Shown one piece after another: positions 45,535-58,700 of a stretch of DNA of 64,000 nucleotides. Source of the DNA: Alisma plantago-aquatica (Eukaryota > Streptophyta > Magnoliopsida > Alismatales > Alismataceae); the NCBI GenBank assembly GCA_963693085.1, contig OY856412.1:1412498394-1412562393 (forward strand), in the 5' to 3' direction. Position numbers and translations under genes: made by a program. Position 1 is the stretch's first letter, and each line of letters opens with the position of its first letter. The notes beneath the pieces are model-generated. The model was not told the DNA's origin and made no database searches. It was given only the letters and a program-made list of their open reading frames with translations.

Positions 45535-48500
45535 TGTTACGCCCCACCTCCCGATAACCCCCAATTAAGGGAGACCGAGAGGTCGAAGCTGTACCCATGA
45601 CTTCCAGATCAAAGGTTCGACAATTAACCAAGAATAATTATCAAATTTTAACATACTATACTGAAAGCTGTAAGAAAATAAATTTTTGCATACATTTTGA
45701 AAACTTGGATCTATATTCTTCTATCCACACCGATACTAATCTACCTAATCCTCCCTTTCACTTTAATTCTCATTTAGTATCACATGTACCACTTTACTGT
45801 TTGTTCTTTTCATTTTACCTAAAACGCCGACAAACAAAACGTCGGTCAGCCGTAGCTGGTACGTGGGGGAAACAATAAACATGCAACTACGATAACAATG
45901 TATTCATTCAATTACTTATTTAACAACCAATATTACATTTTAGATATAACTCCGCGATCCAATAGTACCTTATCCTCTGTGTTGTCCCCATTATACATCT
46001 CATGATCCACCTATAAGTGAACCAGTTTCTAGGGTTGAGTCACATGGCACTACTCGTAAGTAGACCACTCCTTAACTCGGGATTTGCTAAAGAGTCTCAT
46101 GGCACTACACGTAGGTAGCCCAGTTTCTAACTCACGGTAACCTAGACCTTGCTCTAGGATTACCCCTTTTTTAGCCTTTTCAAAGTAACAGAGGTGGACC
46201 CGGATCTAGCCAGTTATATATGCACATTTATAGTGATAATCATAGTCACTTTATAGTTGCATGAAATAAATAAACATCCAACAATTTAGTTGCATTCAAT
46301 GCGATTAAACATCCGGGAATCCATCGGGAAACTAAAGAGGTTATTCATAATCGTAACCACATACCTGATCCATAGTAACTCGATGTCCATGCATTAACAT
46401 TCAACACAATTAACAAGCAATCAACAATATCCTGAAAATAATGCATAACATTCAAGTGTCATTGTTTTATTCAAAACATCCTCAAGATCAACTTGGATTC
46501 CACCTTATGATTTCTAGGCCAACTTTAGGGTTTTATTAGGGTTTTAGCCTTCATTATGCATTTATCAATTTTAATGCTCTTTTAGTTCACAAACCTTAAT
46601 TTATGCATCACAGGCACAATTGAATGCCAATTAAGTCTAATATGTTTCTTTTACACTAAAACTATTATCTTTATCCTTTTAGGTCATATCCAAAACATTA
46701 AGGCTAATTATCTTCTTCGGTTTCTTTCAAATTGAAAAATCATATTTCATTATAGTTCAACTCATATATATGAACCTTATTTATCACTATTTCCACTTTT
46801 ATACACTAGGACACACTAATTATCCAAATAATTCAAATTAAAGATCTTTGGTACTCAATTTATCTTCGAAACATCATATCTCTATTTTATTCTTCGATTT
46901 GTACAATTAAAACCATTAGAATTCATATCAACATAAATTAGGGTTTCCAATCCCATTAAGGCATATTCATGTACATAGAACCCTAAATTAAACCAACTAT
47001 ATAAAAAGATCATATTTTTAAATCCTATTTTCACTTTTATTAACAACAGGTTAATATCAGCTTGAATTATCCATCTATCATCAAATCTAAGGGTTTTTCC
47101 TTAATTGAATCATTAAAGATGATAACTTTATGCCCTTTTCAAATTCCATACATTTTTAAGCACATAACCCTAGATTAGACTAATCACGTGCAAAGTTCTT
47201 CCTTTTTGAACTCAATGTTCCTTTTTACATTTAACAGATTAATATCACCTCTAAAGATCCATTAAACCCTATTAAACACATTAATCATATCAAAATAGGG
47301 TTTCTTAATCTTTAATTCATTAAAGATGATAATTTACACTACTTTTTGAATATCATGCAAAATTAGGCTTCAAATATATTTTCTTTGTGTTCCTCTCGTT
47401 TTTCTGATCAAAATGATATATAGTTTCCCTATATTTGGATAATCCCTCTAATTTCTACGAATTAAATAAAAGAACAACTATTACCTTGCACATAGGACAC
47501 GTGGCGTCTTGCCACAGGTTGTGACTTATAACCCACGAAGCAGGTTAAGTGGGGCACGGTTCTCCCCTCTGGACCGGCCGGCTCAGGAGAATGTGTCTCC
47601 TGTTCGCCCGTCGCCTCCTTCCTCGCGCGAGGGGGTTCCTGTCCCCCGCGATCTCTGCCGCGGAGCGGCCAATGGCACGACGACTGGGGTTCTTTCACGA
47701 ACGGCACAGAAGAATGGGTGCCACCACCTCGTCTGAGTTCCTCCCCCCTTCAGAGCCTCTTCCGGACCTGCCATTGCATCCAGCTTGCAAGATCTATTTC
47801 CCCGGTCTTCTTCTTCCTCAGGGTCGTCCGAAAACCTTAACAGCTCGTCTCCTTGGTTCTGTCGAGCGCGGCCACACCATTGCCCTAGCTATATATCTTA
47901 CGGACATGGAACGGAAGGACACGACTGGTCTGGCAATGAGTGGAGCCACCTCTTCCAGTGTGAGGGCTCCGTATGGATGTCTACGACATGCAGTTGCAGT
48001 GCGTCAACTTCAGGCTTCCAAGCTCTTTCCTTACGGAGCCAAGGACCCCTGCGAGTTCCTCAGGAGGCATTGTTTCTCGAACGTAACCAACCCTTCTTGG
48101 TTGATAGGGTGACGTCCGATGTTCAGCCCACTACCGTGGACAATGGGCGGCGGTTCATCTTATCCAGGGAACAACCACAGGGTCCACAAATCTCTCTCTC
48201 TCCCAGACATATCTTGGTGATGGCAGGTCTGTAGACGGGGTGAGGGCTTTAGTTTGTATCCCTATAAATACATCTCTTAAGAGAACCCTAATGGTCTCAT
48301 GATAAGAGAAAAGGGAGGGAGGAGATGGAAGATTACGATCTATTTCCTTTTTAGTCAGAAGGCAAAAAGATGATTTTCAGAGAAAACTCAATTTCCTTCC
48401 TCTCAAAGCATCCCTTATTAAACTCTCTCCTTTAGATTCTTTCCCTTTTTATTTATTGGTCATGAAAATATATTTCCTTTTTTTTGTAGAAAATACTTCT

Positions 48501-49228
48501 TTTTAACAGTAACTCATAATTCATTAATTAAGCATCTTATTATCTTGTTATTTGACTTTATTGGCATTTTCTCTTTCCTCTTTTTTCATTGGGGCTCCTT
48601 GGATCCCAAGACATTCCATTATTTTGAATTTCTTTTTATTGGATACTTATTATCCTTCTAGATGCATCTTTATGTATTATTTCACATTATCTTATTTATT
48701 TATTATTAGAATATTTCCTTTTTGAGGATTTCTCTTTATTTTTGTTTATTTTTCCTCATTGACATTCCTTTTATCATTAGGAATCCTTGGAACACGAAAT
48801 TCCACAATGGATCACCTAATTATACCTTTTCCCACTTATTTCCAACATTTTATTATCACTTTCAATTTCCTTCTTAATAAAGAAATACTTAATCAACCTT
48901 TTCTTTTCTAATTACCTTCTTTTTGCAACCTTGTTCTCCTTGGTACCCAAGGAACCCAAGAGGCACGAAATCCTCTTTGAATTTGCCTTTTAGAGGTTTC
49001 TATATATTTCTTTTCTTCAGAATTCAATTATCCATTTACTAATTGAATTTCCTTGTTATTTCCTTGTTATTGGGCCCAATAGACAATAAAGCCCACAACA
49101 TAAACATCAAGGCTATTGTAAACAAAATCCATGTATTCAAAACAAATTATACCATTCTTTGTTCAATTATCCTTAAAATGAAAAATTGCATTTCTCACCA
49201 ATTGAATCCAAAAATTGGGGTTATAACA
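45535..49228 (-). mobile_element. 3' LTR of gypsy element G (3,694 bp)
   Basis: On the minus strand it starts TGTTATAACCCC at 49228, directly after a purine tract, and ends GGGGCGTAACA at 45535. The centre (47500-48240) is GC-rich. A minus-strand GTATTTATAGGGATAC near 48255-48270 is a plausible TATA region. The longest open frames here lie on the plus strand (47549-48112, 47785-48234), antisense to the element, with no recognisable domain. The five bases outside the left end are ATCTC; the partner lies beyond the window. Confidence 0.78.
47500..48240. other. GC-rich island in the G LTR with overlapping open frames
   Basis: About 740 bp of markedly higher GC in an AT-rich LTR. Two overlapping plus-strand frames of 187 and 149 codons are open, but neither shows a domain, and they lie antisense to the LTR. 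The island coincides with the expected U3/promoter part. Most likely it is compositional rather than coding. Confidence 0.45.
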
Positions 49229-49369
49229 TCCTTCCCCTCTTATAGGAATTTTGTCCTCAAAATTCAGGCAAGCAAACAAACAATTCAGGATAAGACTTTT
49301 CCATGTCTATCATTGGCCCCTATGTGGCTTTGCCGTACTCATGGCGTTTCCAAATAACCTTTATCATCA
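49229..49369 (-). pseudogene. Gypsy element G: chromodomain-like integrase end and polypurine tract
   Basis: The purine tract (minus strand of TCCTTCCCCTCTTATAGG, 49229-49246) precedes the LTR. Further in, the minus-strand translation VMIKVIWKRHEYGKAT followed by a stop is the chromodomain-like tail (usual pattern VLWKRHG...ATWE) of plant chromovirus integrase. The family-A element split it from 59095-59529, so only 1-2 codons around the CATAT target are ambiguous. Confidence 0.8.
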
Positions 49370-49374
49370 CATAT
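49370..49374. repeat. Target site duplication, left copy (CATAT)
   Basis: CATAT here and at 59090-59094 bound the complete family-A element. Confidence 0.92.
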
Positions 49375-52300
49375 TGTTACACCCCGATCTCACAATTTCC
49401 TCAAATCATGAGATTAGGGCGTAAGACGGGATTTATATTTAACACAAAGAACACCCTTAACTTTTTCTTTTCTTTAAAATTCTTGTTTCCCCGCATGGAA
49501 CCACATATCATCTTAACAAAGGAATCTGAACATTTCTTCTACTAATCAGACTTTAATAGTAAAGATACATGTATAAGCATTCACGATGTCTTTCACACAT
49601 TATGCACATGAAACTTGCTAATTAGCATACATATCAAAGAGGAACAATATTACACATCATAATTACAACTCTCTCTCTTATCTCTTACTAAGGACCTAGA
49701 GTGACAAGGACCGACTGACTCAACTAATCTCATACTTGACTCCTGTGGCAGATCTACTCTGACGCTCTGATCATCTTCAAGTCCACGCGGTTAACCCTAA
49801 AAATGTTTGAGTAGAGGGGTGAGCCTACTCGCTCAGTGAATGAGTACTTCATGGAAACAGACTAATGCACTAATGTGATTACAGATATAATTTGAATAAA
49901 AGATATGAAATTTAACAACAATAAATACTACATTGAGCAGTTCTAAAACAATATAATTGAATTAACAAAGAATGTAAATATTGCATCTAAAGAATAACTA
50001 CAAGAATACTATGCTTCTAGTCTTCCTTAACTCTTTCATTTATAAAGAACTCTGTGAACCTATATGATCATATTTTAACTTATGCCCTAATCATATGCAG
50101 TGTACTCTGCATATAAAGATCTGTAACAAGTTCATGCTACGATCCCACCGTACAAGACTTAGCGACACACCCGGGAAATGCTAAGTCTGACGCCAGCCCT
50201 GCTCTGCTACAGGACCCCTGGCTCTCCGGCCAGAAACATAGGCTCTACGGCCTCAATGCACAACCACGTGTGCTCCAGACTCCTCCTTTAACCTGAGTAC
50301 ACCGGCGGAGGGTCACAGGGTTACCTTCGTGACACAAGCACGAATGGTGTTAGATAACCGTGTTTTCTTTTTCTTTTCTTTTTTTTCCCCAGTGCCATCG
50401 TGACACACGCACGATTGTTGTTAGACACTGCCTTTCTTTCCTCATTTGTCCGTGACACAAGCACGGATGATGTTGCAACACGAGTTTCACCCCTAAGAAA
50501 CAGACCTTCTTTTAGGGGTTCTACGGTGTTAGGGCACCTAGGTCTATTAACTGATTAACAGATAAATATCATAGCTCATGTATTCAACATATACCATGTC
50601 TCAGTAACATCCCTTTCTAGGGCATGTCATATCTCATTACCTGCAATTTATGAGATATGTATTGAAAATAAGAAGCCTTGCAGTATGTAGATATCAACTC
50701 AGAGAGAACAAGCATATAAAGTTAAATGCACTAGAAACATACAATTCAACAGTTAAGTATCACCACATCTCATATCGAGACCTTTTATGTCGTCATAACA
50801 TGATTCATTGAACACCCTATCCTTAGGGTTTCATTCACCTTATTCATTCATCACATGCCAACACCCTACTCTTAGGGTTTCATTTGCCTCATTCACTTGT
50901 CACATGGCTCTTATCATGATCTCATAAGATATAAGCATTCACTAAATAAAGAATGTTTCCAACAAATCATATATAATCAATATAGATATGAAATCATGGA
51001 AACTTAACTAAATTTAGATTTTTCCATATCATTTACTGAGATATCATGTATCAAGAATAAGATTCAATTAAGATAACCCATGAGATACATCCTAACCACT
51101 TATAGGATTACTAGTCCTTTTCAATAAGGTTGAAACACTAGTGATGTCTCAATTAGGTTAAACCCTAATTACATCATTTGATATAAATCTGAAAAGCATT
51201 CTCACTAAGAAGTGTTGTATACGTATCTGATATGAATCTACCATCAAAAAGTCATTCAAACAAAGAAGGAATCCGTAAAATGTCAATTTACAATAACTTA
51301 AATCAAACAGACATTTCAGGTTTTAGAATCACATACTAAGCAATTAGGGATTTGGATGCTATAATCAAATTCGTGCATTACACTGTTTAGAGGAAAAACC
51401 CACTCACCCTAAGGTGTGAAAACACCTCAAAACCGCAGCTCAACTCAGGGGAACTCGAATTCCTATCAAATCCCTAGCAAATCTCCCAATTCTTCTTCCA
51501 TTCAACTCGGGAACCTTGAAAATGAGGGATTATCAAGAAAGGGTGAGAAAAGAGGGAATTTCGACATCATCTTGGATCAAATCAGAGCAAGGACGGAATC
51601 TTGACATGAGAGAGAAGATTCACCATAAAAGTCTATGCAAGGAATCCGAACTTACTTGATTTCACCCTTCCTGGAATCGCAAAACCCTAATTCAGCAATT
51701 CCCCCACTTTCTCCACTCAAGCCCTAATTCTCCCTCTCTCTCTAGGAGCTCGTTTCTCTGGAATGAAATGACGAAGAATGAGAGCTGTGTGTGTGTGTGG
51801 TCGATCATATAAGATAATTTGAGCTGCTTGGGTCAATTGCAAATTGACCCAACACTTAACTTTAATTATATAGGCTGAATATTCAGTTATACAAAAGTTA
51901 CTGTAATTCGTTTATTTCAGAGATCAAACATTCTCCAAAAATTATGGGAATTTAGCACGTTGTTAATAATTGATCTATAAATCTTCAGTTAAAATTTGAG
52001 ATCAATTGGATATACCAATAAATAATTAAAAATAAAACAGTGCATTGTTATATTGCAGTCTGCAGAATATTCGGCCGAGTTTGTCCTGCACCAACTCGAT
52101 CGACACCCTTACTGTAGGGATTCAAAAGTCATCCAACAATTATGCCAATTTAACAGAGTGTCTAAAACTGTGTTTTTCAGGCACAGTTAAAATTTGAGAT
52201 CAATTAGATATACCAATAAAAAGATAAAATTCAATTACCACACTGCTGTAAAAATTCTGGAAATGTGATCGGTCGAGTTTGAAACTCGGCCGATAAACAG

Positions 52301-52667
52301 GTCATAGCATTCTTCAAAAATTCTGATATTTTCCAATGTTGTTCAAATTTTATATATCCAAATCATATCCAAATTTGAAGTAAATCAGAGTTACACATAA
52401 AATACTAAAAATCATTTAGTGAGACATTCTACTCATCAAATTCTGTATTCATGCATCATCAAAACCCTATATTGGGCCGATTAGGGTTTATGTTTCTCAA
52501 ACCCTAATTCTCAAGACAAAAGAACATTTAGACTTCTTATCATAGTTAAAACATCCTAATTGTGTTATTGTCATTAATTATATTTCAAGAATGATTATTC
52601 CAATTAATCTTTGCAATTGTCTAGGTAAACCCTAGTTTACCAAATAAGCTCAGATGGGGTCGTAACA
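49375..52667 (-). repeat. 3' LTR of the complete family-A element
   Basis: Plus-strand reading TGTTACACCCCGATC ... GGGGTCGTAACA; the minus strand is the sense strand. TATATAA is at 51866-51872. TCGGCCGAGTTT-type hairpins are at about 52070-52105 and 52268-52296. The hairpin block is at 50093-50467. Confidence 0.94.
50093..50467 (-). other. Structured hairpin block in the family-A LTR
   Basis: Consecutive short perfect inverted repeats: 50093-50114 (ATATGCAG/CTGCATAT), 50156-50187 (GACTTAGC/GCTAAGTC), 50218-50233 (CTGGC/GCCAG) and 50240-50253 (AGGC/GCCT). Three 19-nt stem-loops follow at 50326-50344, 50397-50415 and 50449-50467. In the three, the 6 bp stems are TTCGTG/CACGAA, ATCGTG/CACGAT and TCCGTG/CACGGA around the loops ACACAAG, ACACACG and ACACAAG. 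The block lies in the transcribed R-U5 part if the TATA call is right. It is kept in all family-A copies and in the E2 LTR. Confidence 0.75.
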
Positions 52668-52680
52668 ACTCTCCCCCCTT
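52668..52680 (-). other. Polypurine tract of the complete family-A element
   Basis: AAGGGGGGAGAGT on the minus strand, directly adjacent to the 3' LTR start at 52667. Confidence 0.9.
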
Positions 52681-55600
52681 AGAATGTTTCGTCCTCGAAA
52701 CATAAACCTACAAGAAAGATACATTCAAGGTTATTCTAAGCTTCTAAAGCCTTCCATGTCATTATACTCTTGTATTTCATGCCTGAATGTAATTTTGAAC
52801 ATTAGATCTTTTAATTCTTTACTAAATCACAACATATTTCAAATAGTTCTCAATGATATCAAGCAAATTCTTTATGCCACAGTCAAACATAGAATGCAAA
52901 GATAAACCACCACGCTTTCGTTGCGCAACTCTGATACAACTATCTCAACTTATGCGGCTCAGAAAGTTCTATTGTTCTGTATCACCTTTAAGTGACAAAA
53001 GCGAGTTCACCATGCTGTTTTAAACTTTAATCAAGTGTTATTCAAATAGCAAAACAGTCTTAAATTAAAAGACTAGATTCAACAATCAATTGCACAATAC
53101 TACTCTTGGCATCCCCATTGGGTCATGGATGTATGAGGTGAAGCATTACCACCTCATTCCATACTATCCTATTTCGATCCTGGGATCTGTGGGTTATGGG
53201 CCCACACACAATACAAAGTGTAACCATCACATTATATCATTTTAGGGTTTCAACAATAGTAATAAGGTAATCCACGATTGTATCAGTCATTCAAGCATTA
53301 ATCATACTCAATTACTATCACTCAGTTATATTAGAGCTAGGTATAACAAGCTACACCTCATTAGGGTTACTTGTTCAAACAATCTGATTATCATCCCTTT
53401 CTATTAACACGAGTGAATAAGTATGACTACCTTGTTCAGGGTATCTCCCTATGTGTTCTGACATCATCTAAACCGTATCACCATATCACAAATACACAAT
53501 AGTAAGATGCATATCTGGTATGAATTACTACTACTATCATACACCTTTAATTTAACATATAGCTTGCACAAATACACTGAAATCATATGTAGAACCAACT
53601 TCATATCTTAATATGCCTTCAACAAATCATACATGTAAAAACAAATTCACATATTACACAAAGCTAGTGCTTTCCCATATCTCTCTGCTCATTCATTACT
53701 TCTTTACTTTTTGCTACCTATCCTTTTCATATGATTATATACAATAAACATCATTAACATTGAAGCATTTAAGATAGGAATAGATTATTCATCATTCTTG
53801 CTATCACACAAGAATTTATTTCTTATCGCACTTCATCATATTGTATGTCACTATTACATTCACTAGATGACCCTACCAAGGTAGTTATGCATCATATATA
53901 ATTCATTTTCTTATCCTTTCATTCCCACCTTGCTATTGTTAAGGAATATATGAAAGAGAAAATGATTTTAAGACTTGAAATACTTGTATTCAAACATTCC
54001 CTTAATACATTCTCGTATGTAGATTTACTTAAATATCAACAGAGATATTTGATTAATTAGCACTTGCTTGAATCTCACAACCTCTTTATTTTATAACTTC
54101 TCCATCATATTTCAAACCCTTTCTTACGTTTCATAGTCCTCTTACTATATACTACTCTTTAACCCGTCATCTTTAATTCTAAATTTTTCTCTTATGACCA
54201 TGTTGCTTATTCATATGTATGGTCATGTATACCATGTTGCACATATTTCCACCTTTATCTTTACACTATTGTGAAGTTAACATTCTAAATTAATAGTCTT
54301 TCTATTAGTTCTTTCCTCATGTTGAATACATTACATATTCTTCATTTTTAAATCAAGTGGATCATGCATGGGTCAAACATAGTTTCTCTTTCAATCAAGT
54401 TTTTCCTTCCTGAATACAGTCTACCTTTATATGACTTATTCATTCATTAAACTACACCTATGTTCTTTGCTTAGAAACTAGTTTGTTGTTCTAGTCTTAT
54501 GAATTACATGTTCATACGATCCTTTTTACTTTTATGGACCTATTGAAAGCTCACTCTATTCTTCTACTTAGCCTTTGCTTTAGAGTTCATAAAAGCATTG
54601 TACTCTATTATATGATTCATTCATCATGATTGATTCTTGCTATCTAGAACCATACATACATTTCACATATCTTTTCTATATTTCATATGTATAGTTCATA
54701 TAATATTAATCAATAAACTGATTATGAATCTCATATCATGTTCCTTTTATTTCCAAATTAAGGGTTTCACATTTGAGACCCCAAAGTTGAACCTCAGATA
54801 TCAGTTTCAACTAATTCTTAGTTGTCCTGATCTTGCCCATATGTTTCAACATCTTACTGTATGTACATTCTTACTCTGATGTGGGTCTAATTATTCAAAT
54901 TCTATTCTTATTATACTATTGATAGGATTCATTAGATCCTAGTAACGCATCCTGCCAACCGGACCAGGCCAAACCTGAAGTCCTGAAGCCAAGAACTACA
55001 AGAATTACATTCTTCCTGAACTGCCACTCACAGCTCAGAAACTCGGCCGATTGGTCAGAAACTCGGCCGATTGCTTCACAACTCATCCGATCCGCTTGAA
55101 ACTCGGCCGATCAACTAGCTGTTTGATTTCTTGAAAAAGGAAACTCGGCCGAATTACATACAACTCGGCCGATCAGTTTGCTGTTCGATTGCCTATTAAG
55201 GAAACTCGGCCGAATCACATACAACTCGGCCGAATCGCGTACAGACTGAAAACCTAAACAGACCTGCTGATGTCAATTTCACTCGAATCAGCGGGCAAAA
55301 CTATAGAAACAAAAGCCCATTCAAAGGTCAATTCTAGTCTACTTGTTACAAAGAATAAAATCAATAAATGCTACAATTGCATAGTGTACAACAGATATTA
55401 AAGACCCATATTTCAAAGTATTGAATATTTCAATTCAAACATATAAGAGCATTTCTGTACATTTCCAACAAAAACAAAATTATGAAATGTAAGTTCTATC
55501 TCCTTTTACATTTATGCTCTTAATTCTTGTTTCTTTTTTTTTTCATTTTCTAACCCTAACAATTCTAGGGTTCCTCTCTAGCCCATTCTTCCACTGTATA

Positions 55601-55781
55601 CCTGGCCAGGGTATACGTGAGAGAATAGACAAAGTAGCTTGTACTGGTTGATCCAAGTACTCAGATATCGGGCCAGGATATCCAAATACTCAAATCCCCA
55701 AAGCTAACATCAAGCATCTCCTATCTGCCACACTTAGGACTCTAACTTACTAACTTAATGGTCCTTGACAACTCACCCTAA
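52681..55781 (-). other. Internal region of the complete family-A element, non-coding
   Basis: No gag, protease, reverse transcriptase or integrase motif is found in any frame. The 3' end (52684-52905) keeps the GAGGACGAAAC context of a gypsy pol terminus. A 73-codon antisense frame there recurs at 4081-4284 only because the DNA is conserved. The 5' leader holds the 20-nt-phased word array at 55041-55233. Confidence 0.85.
55041..55233 (-). repeat. ACTCGGCCGA array with 20-nt phasing in the family-A leader
   Basis: Seven exact copies and one variant (ACTCATCCGA) start at 55041, 55061, 55081 (variant), 55101, 55143, 55163, 55204 and 55224. The steps are 20, 20, 20, 42, 20, 41 and 20. The core TCGGCCGA is an 8-nt palindrome. 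The second half is a ~61 bp tandem duplication. The array lies about 550-750 nt downstream of the primer-binding site in the sense orientation. Confidence 0.92.
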
Positions 55782-55793
55782 GCTCTGATACCA
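55782..55793 (-). other. Primer-binding site (tRNA-Met) of the complete family-A element
   Basis: TGGTATCAGAGC on the minus strand, three bases inside the 5' LTR (55797). It is an exact complement of the initiator tRNA-Met 3' end as used by many plant Ty3/gypsy, Ty1/copia and Cassandra elements. Confidence 0.93.
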
Positions 55794-55796
55794 AGC

Positions 55797-58700
55797 TGTT
55801 ACACCCCGATCTCACAATTTCCTCAAATCATGAGATTAGGGCGTAAGACGGGATTTATATTTAACACAAAGAACACCCTTAACTTTTTCTTTTCTTTAAA
55901 ACTCTTGTTTCCCCGCATGGAACCACATATCATCTTAACAAAGGAATCTGAACATTTCTTCTACTAATCAGACTTTAATAGTAAAGATACATGTATAAGC
56001 ATTCACGATGTCTTTCACACATTATGCACATGAAACTTGCTAATTAGCATACATATCAAAGAGGAACAATATTACACATCGTAATTACAACTCTCTCTCT
56101 TATCTCTTACTAAGGACCTAGAGTGACAAGGACCGACTGACTCAACTAATCTCATACTTGACTCTTGTGGCAGATCTACTCTGACGCTCTGATCATCTTC
56201 AAGTCCACGCGGTTAACCCTAAAAATATTTGAGTAGAGGGGTGAGCCTACTCGCTCAGTGAATGAGTACTTCATGGAAACAGACTAATGCACTAATGTGA
56301 TTACAGATATAATTTGAATAAATGATATGAAATTTAACAACAATAAATACTACACTGAGCAGTTCTAAAACAATATAATTGAATTAACAAAGAATGTAAA
56401 TATTGCATCTAAAGAATAACTACAAGAATACTATGCTTTTAGTCTTCCTTAACTCTTTCATTTATAAAGAACTCTGTGAACCTATATGATCATATTTTAA
56501 CTTATGCCCTAATCATATACAGTGTACTCTGCATATAAAGATCCGTAACAAGTTCATGCTACGATCCCACCGTACAAGACTTAGCGACACACCCGGGAAA
56601 TGCTAAGTCTGACGCCAGCCCTGCTCTGCTACAGGACCCCTGGCTCTCCGGCCAGAAACATAGGCTCTACGGCCTCAATGCACAACCACGTGTGCTCCAG
56701 ACTCCTCCTTTAACCTGAGTACACCGGCGGAGGGTCACAGGGTTACCTTCGTGACACAAGCACGAATGGTGTTAGATAACCGTGTTTTCTTTTTCTTTTC
56801 TTTTTTTTCCCCAGTGCCATCGTGACACACGCACGATTGTTGTTAGACACTGCCTTTCTTTCCTCGTTTGTCCGTGACACAAGCACGGATGATGTTGCAA
56901 CACGAGTTTCACCCCTAAGAAACAGACCTTCTTTTAGGGGTTCTACGGTGTTAGGGCACCTAGGTCTATTAACTAATTAACAGATAAATATCATAGCTCA
57001 TGTATTCAACATATACCATGTCTTAGTAACATCCCTTTCTAGGGCATGTCATATCTCATTACCTGCAATTTATGAGATATGTATTGAAAATAAGAAGCCT
57101 TGCAGTATGTAGATATCAACTCAGAGAGAACAAGCATATAAAGTTAAATGCACTAGAAACATACAATTCAACAGTTAAGTATCACCACATCTCATATCGA
57201 GACCTTTTATGTCGCCATAACATGATTCATTGAACACCCTATCCTTAGGGTTTCATTCGCCTTATTCATTCATCACATGCCAACACCCTACTCTTAGGGT
57301 TTCATTTGCCTCATTCACTTGTCACATGGCTCTTATCATGATCTCATAAGATATAAGCATTCACTAAATAAAGAATGTTTCCAACAAATCATATATAATC
57401 AATATAGATATGAAATCATGGAAACTTAACTAAATTTAGATTTTTCCATATCATTTACTGAGATATCATGTATCAAGAATAAGATTCAATTAAGATAACC
57501 CATGAGATACATCCTAACCACTTATAGGATTACTAGTCCTTTTCAATAAGGTTGAAACACTAGTGATGTCTCAATTAGGTTAAACCCTAATTACATCATT
57601 TGATATAAATCTGAAAAGCATTCTCACTAAGAAGTGTTGTATACGTATCTGATATGAATCTACCATCAAAAAGTCATTCAAACAAAGAAGGAATCCGTAT
57701 CATGTCAATTTACAATAACTTAAATCAAACGGACATTTCATGTTTTAGAATCACATACTAAGCAATTAGGGATTTGGATGCTATAATCAAATTCGTGCAT
57801 TACACTGTTTAGAGGAAAAACCCACTCACCCTAAGGTGTGAAAACACCTCAAAACCGCAGCTCAACTCAGGGGAACTCGAATTCCTATCAAATCCCTAGC
57901 AAATCTCCCAATTCTTCTTCCATTCAACTCGGGAACCTTGAAAATGAGGGATTATCTAGAAAGGGTGAGAAAAGAGGGAATTTCGACATCATCTTGGATC
58001 AAATCAGAGCAAGGACGGAATCTTGACATGAGAGAGAAGATTCACCATAAAAGTCTATGCAAGGAATCCGAACTTACTTGATTTCACCCTTCCTGGAATC
58101 GCAAAACCCTAATTCAGCAATTCCCCCACTTTCTCCACTCAAGCCCTAATTCTCCCTCTCTCTCTAGGAGCTCGTTTCTCTGGAATGAAATGACGAAGAA
58201 TGAGAGCTGTGTGTGTGTGTGTTCGATCATATAAGCTAATTTGAGCTGCTTGGGTCAATTGCAAATTGACCCAACACTTAACTTTAATTATATAGGCTGA
58301 ATATTCAGTTATACAAAAGTTACTGTAATTCGTTTATTTCAGAGATCAAACATTCTCCAAAAATTATGGGAATTTATCAAGTTGTTAATAATTGATCTAT
58401 AAATCTTAAGTTAAAATTTGGGATCAATTGGATATACCAATAAATAATTAAAAATAAAACAGTGCACTGTTATATTGCAGTCTGCAGAATATTCGGCCGA
58501 GTTTGTCCTGCACCAACTCGACCGACACCCTTACTGTAGGGATTCAAAAGTCATCCAACAATTATGCCAATTTAACAGAGTGTCTAAAACTGTGTTTTTC
58601 AGGCACAGTTAAAATTTGAGATCAATTGGATATACCAATAAAAAGATAAAATTCAATTACCACACTGCTGTAAAAATTCTGGAAATGTGATCGGTCGAGT

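Noticed and set aside
47549..48112. 187-codon open frame as a gene
   Set aside because: It is in a GC-rich LTR segment, antisense to the element, overlapped by another open frame, with no domain or splice pattern.
52684..52905. 73-codon frame conserved with 4081-4284 (opposite strand) as a possible small protein
   Set aside because: The two copies are the same repeat, so the frame is conserved simply because the DNA is. It runs antisense to the element across the pol-terminus-like region. No ribosomal context or synonymous bias can be shown.
55041..55233. CRISPR-like or satellite array
   Set aside because: The repeats are 10 nt with 10-nt spacers, inside a eukaryotic retrotransposon leader. 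There is no cas context, and the repeat number is too low for a satellite.
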